NCBI GenBank assembly: GCA_964459985.1
Contig: CAYWOS010000048.1
Location: forward strand, 1-15,212
DNA: 15,212 bases
From: CAYWOS01 sp964459985
Lineage (GTDB): Bacteria > Bacillota > Clostridia > Christensenellales > Aristaeellaceae
Direction: 5' to 3'
Shown here: one piece after another, positions 14,118-15,212 of the stretch
Layout: every line of letters begins with the position of its first letter
Position numbering within the stretch: position 1 is the first letter of the stretch
The notes under the pieces: generated by a model
Seen by the model: only the letters and a program-made list of their open reading frames with translations
What the model was told of the DNA's origin: nothing
Databases searched by the model: none
Position numbers and translations under genes: made by a program

Positions 14118-14321
14118 GATTGAGTCGGGCTGTGGTTGCAAGCCGATGCCAGTCGCAGGCGAAACGGTCCACGTAAGCCGGTTAATGATCGGTGAGCATG
14201 GTGCGGCTTAGAGGTTAGTCCGGCCGGGCGAAGCCCGAGAGAGCGGCGTGGGGGCGCGAAAGCGCAGAGCAAAACTCCAGCCGGCGAGTGTGGGGTCAAA
14301 GACCAGGTCAGCCGACGTCAA
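14118..14321 (+). ncRNA. Structured non-coding RNA, raiA-motif-like candidate
   Basis: This region has no gene and folds compactly. A long-range closing stem joins TTGA-GTCGG-G-CTG (14120-14132) to CAG-CCGAC-G-TCAA (14309-14321), 12 bp with two single-base bulges. Inside are a short hairpin GCC/GGC (14148-14160), AAGCCG/CGGCTT (14175-14209) and a three-way junction closed by CCGGC/GCCGG (14220-14224 with 14280-14284). The junction's two arms are CGGGC-GAA-GCCCG (14225-14237) and TGGGG/CTCCA capped by GCGC-GAAA-GCGC (14249-14279). A GGTC-AAA-GACC hairpin (14294-14304) follows. GTGG (14132-14135) could form a pseudoknot with CCAC (14169-14172). Size, promoter position and complexity recall the raiA-motif RNAs of Clostridia, but the class assignment is from memory and unverified. 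A cis-regulatory leader of the zinc-ribbon gene is the alternative. Confidence 0.75.
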
Positions 14322-14353
14322 TCGACATTCAAAATCAGGGGGTCACAAGGAAC

Positions 14354-14635
14354 ATGTATCAGGACAAAACGCTGGTGTGCCGTGACTGTGGCAACGAATT
14401 CGTGTTCACAGCCGGGGAACAGGAATTCTACGCTGAAAAGGGTTTCCAGAACGAACCGACCCGTTGCCGTGATTGCCGTCAGTCGCACAAGGCCGCCCGC
14501 AACAACAACGGTCCGCGCGAGATGCACGACGCGGTCTGCGCCAACTGCGGCGCGAAGACCCAGGTCCCCTTCCTCCCGAAGGACGACCGGCCGGTCTATT
14601 GCAGCGAGTGCTACGCGGCTCTCCAGCGTAGATAA
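14354..14635 (+). CDS. Small double zinc-ribbon protein (CxxC-x17-CxxC)
   Basis: The 93-residue protein carries two Cys4 zinc-binding units. The first pairs Cys9/Cys12 with Cys38/Cys41 (zf-trcl type); the second pairs Cys62/Cys65 with Cys83/Cys86, exactly the CxxC-x17-CxxC spacing. The start MYQDKTLVCRDCG matches the usual N-terminus of this family, so ATG 14354 is chosen. An in-frame extension to 14288 would translate part of the structured RNA and is rejected. AAGGA (14347-14351) is unusually close, about 2 nt from the start codon, with GGGGG (14338-14342) slightly farther away, so translation may depend on the leader fold. The function of the family is not established; nucleic-acid binding is plausible. 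A strong terminator follows, giving a unit of RNA plus this gene. Confidence 0.88.
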   Translation: MYQDKTLVCRDCGNEFVFTAGEQEFYAEKGFQNEPTRCRDCRQSHKAARNNNGPREMHDAVCANCGAKTQVPFLPKDDRPVYCSECYAALQRR

Positions 14636-14650
14636 CAAACCGACAAAAGA

Positions 14651-14681
14651 AGGGCTGCCGTGTCTCACGGCGGCTCTTTTT
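14651..14681 (+). terminator. Strong intrinsic terminator after the zinc-ribbon gene
   Basis: AGGGCTGCCGTG (14651-14662) pairs with CACGGCGGCTCT (14666-14677) around a TCT loop, with two G-U pairs, and is followed by an uninterrupted T-run to 14681. It ends only 17 nt before the next start codon. Confidence 0.85.
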
Positions 14682-14698
14682 ACGAATACGGAGGCGTT

Positions 14699-15212
14699 AT
14701 GACGGCGAACGAGCGATATGCCCAGTGGCTGCAATCCGTCGGGGACGGGGAAACGGCGGCCGAGCTGCGCGCGATCGCGGGCGACGAAAACGCGATCGGC
14801 GACCGCTTTTACCGCGAGCTGTCCTTCGGCACGGGCGGGCTGCGCGCCGAGATCGGCGCGGGCACGAACCGCATGAACACCGTGACCGTCGCGCGCGCCA
14901 CGCGCGGGCTGTGCGCGTACCTGCTTGAGCGCAGTCGGGCGCCCCGCATCGCCGTCGGCTTTGACAACCGGCGCAATTCGGCGTTGTTCGCGCGCACGGT
15001 CGCCGAAACCGCGTCGGCGCTTAACGTCGGGGTTTATCTGTTCGATCGCCTTTTGCCCACGCCCGTGCTGTCCTGCGCCGTGCGCGAGCTTGGCTGCGCG
15101 GGCGGCGTGATGATCACCGCATCGCACAATCCTCGCGAGTATAACGGCTACAAGGTTTACGGCGGCGACGGCTGCCAGATCACCGACGAAGCGGCGGCGG
15201 CCATCGAGCGCG
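14699..15212 (+). CDS. Phosphoglucomutase/phosphomannomutase, 5' part (runs off right edge)
   Basis: Alpha-D-phosphohexomutase that moves phosphate between C1 and C6 of glucose or mannose, linking glycolysis to cell-wall and exopolysaccharide sugar nucleotides. The first 171 residues are visible. They include the family N-terminal FGTGGLR (43-49) and the active-site TASHNP with the phosphorylated Ser142, followed by YNGYKVYGGDGCQIT, all typical of the Firmicute PgcA-like branch of about 550-600 residues. The remaining domains with the metal loop and sugar-binding loop lie beyond the window. The ATG at 14699 has GGAGG (14690-14694) 4 nt upstream. No promoter is visible between the preceding terminator and the start, so expression may need readthrough or a promoter hidden in the upstream gene. 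Confidence 0.93.
   Translation, partial: MTANERYAQWLQSVGDGETAAELRAIAGDENAIGDRFYRELSFGTGGLRAEIGAGTNRMNTVTVARATRGLCAYLLERSRAPRIAVGFDNRRNSALFARTVAETASALNVGVYLFDRLLPTPVLSCAVRELGCAGGVMITASHNPREYNGYKVYGGDGCQITDEAAAAIER

Noticed and set aside
14118..14321. tRNA, RNase P RNA, 6S RNA or group I intron
   Set aside because: No cloverleaf or T-loop is seen, the RNase P conserved blocks are not present in order, there is no single long bulged rod as in 6S, and no intron core sequences were recognised.
14288..14353. N-terminal extension of the zinc-ribbon protein
   Set aside because: It would translate the 3' side of the structured RNA. The family N-terminus begins at MYQDK, encoded from 14354.
14318..15127. 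Minus-strand reading frame (269 codons)
   Set aside because: It is antisense to the zinc-ribbon and mutase genes, both of which have strong motif support.

Overview
The window is GC-rich, densely coded DNA from an endospore-forming member of the Bacillota, most likely a high-GC clostridial lineage. The main evidence is the sporulation cluster spoIIGA-sigE-sigG. Secreted cell-wall proteins with Pro/Ser/Thr linkers and bacterial SH3 repeats, a secreted GH10 xylanase and a Firmicute-type NagB fit a gut or plant-fibre anaerobe. I cannot name the genus from the sequence alone.

Layout. 1-214: a tandem chain of perfect hairpins (copy 1 of a repeat), cut by the left edge. 229-951 (-): nagB, with its own extended -10 promoter. 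1155-3482 (+): spoIIGA, sigE (ATGA overlap) and sigG. A Spo0A-box promoter lies before spoIIGA and a sigma-G-type promoter before sigG. 3607-5007 (+): an FAD-dependent oxidoreductase whose promoter lies inside a terminator hairpin. 5083-6729 (+): a secreted L,D-transpeptidase with four peptidoglycan-binding domains. 6747-7040: copy 2 of the hairpin chain, between convergent genes. 7061-8278 (-): secreted GH10 glycosidase. 8398-10985 (-): a two-gene operon of secreted proteins, one with SH3 repeats and one unrecognised. 10986-11325: divergent promoter region. 11326-14047 (+): a tight four-gene operon (zinc-finger membrane protein, DUF1934 protein, unknown protein, metallo-beta-lactamase-fold hydrolase). 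14118-14681 (+): a transcription unit made of a folded RNA of about 200 nt and a small double zinc-ribbon protein, closed by a strong terminator. 14699 to the right edge (+): the start of a phosphoglucomutase/phosphomannomutase.

How the parts relate. SpoIIGA processes pro-sigma-E in the mother cell, and sigG encodes the late forespore sigma factor; the promoter motifs suggest Spo0A entry control and sigma-G autoregulation. The L,D-transpeptidase, SH3 protein and GH10 enzyme act outside the membrane on wall or polysaccharide. NagB feeds amino-sugar carbon into glycolysis.

Two signals stand out beyond ordinary genes. The first is the repeated multi-hairpin element. Its two copies differ only in loops, linkers and two compensatory base-pair swaps, so the pairing is preserved rather than the bases. 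The second is the structured RNA at 14118-14321. It has a long-range closing stem, a three-way junction, a GAAA-capped hairpin and a possible pseudoknot, and it resembles in size and style the raiA-motif class of clostridial RNAs. That identity is tentative.
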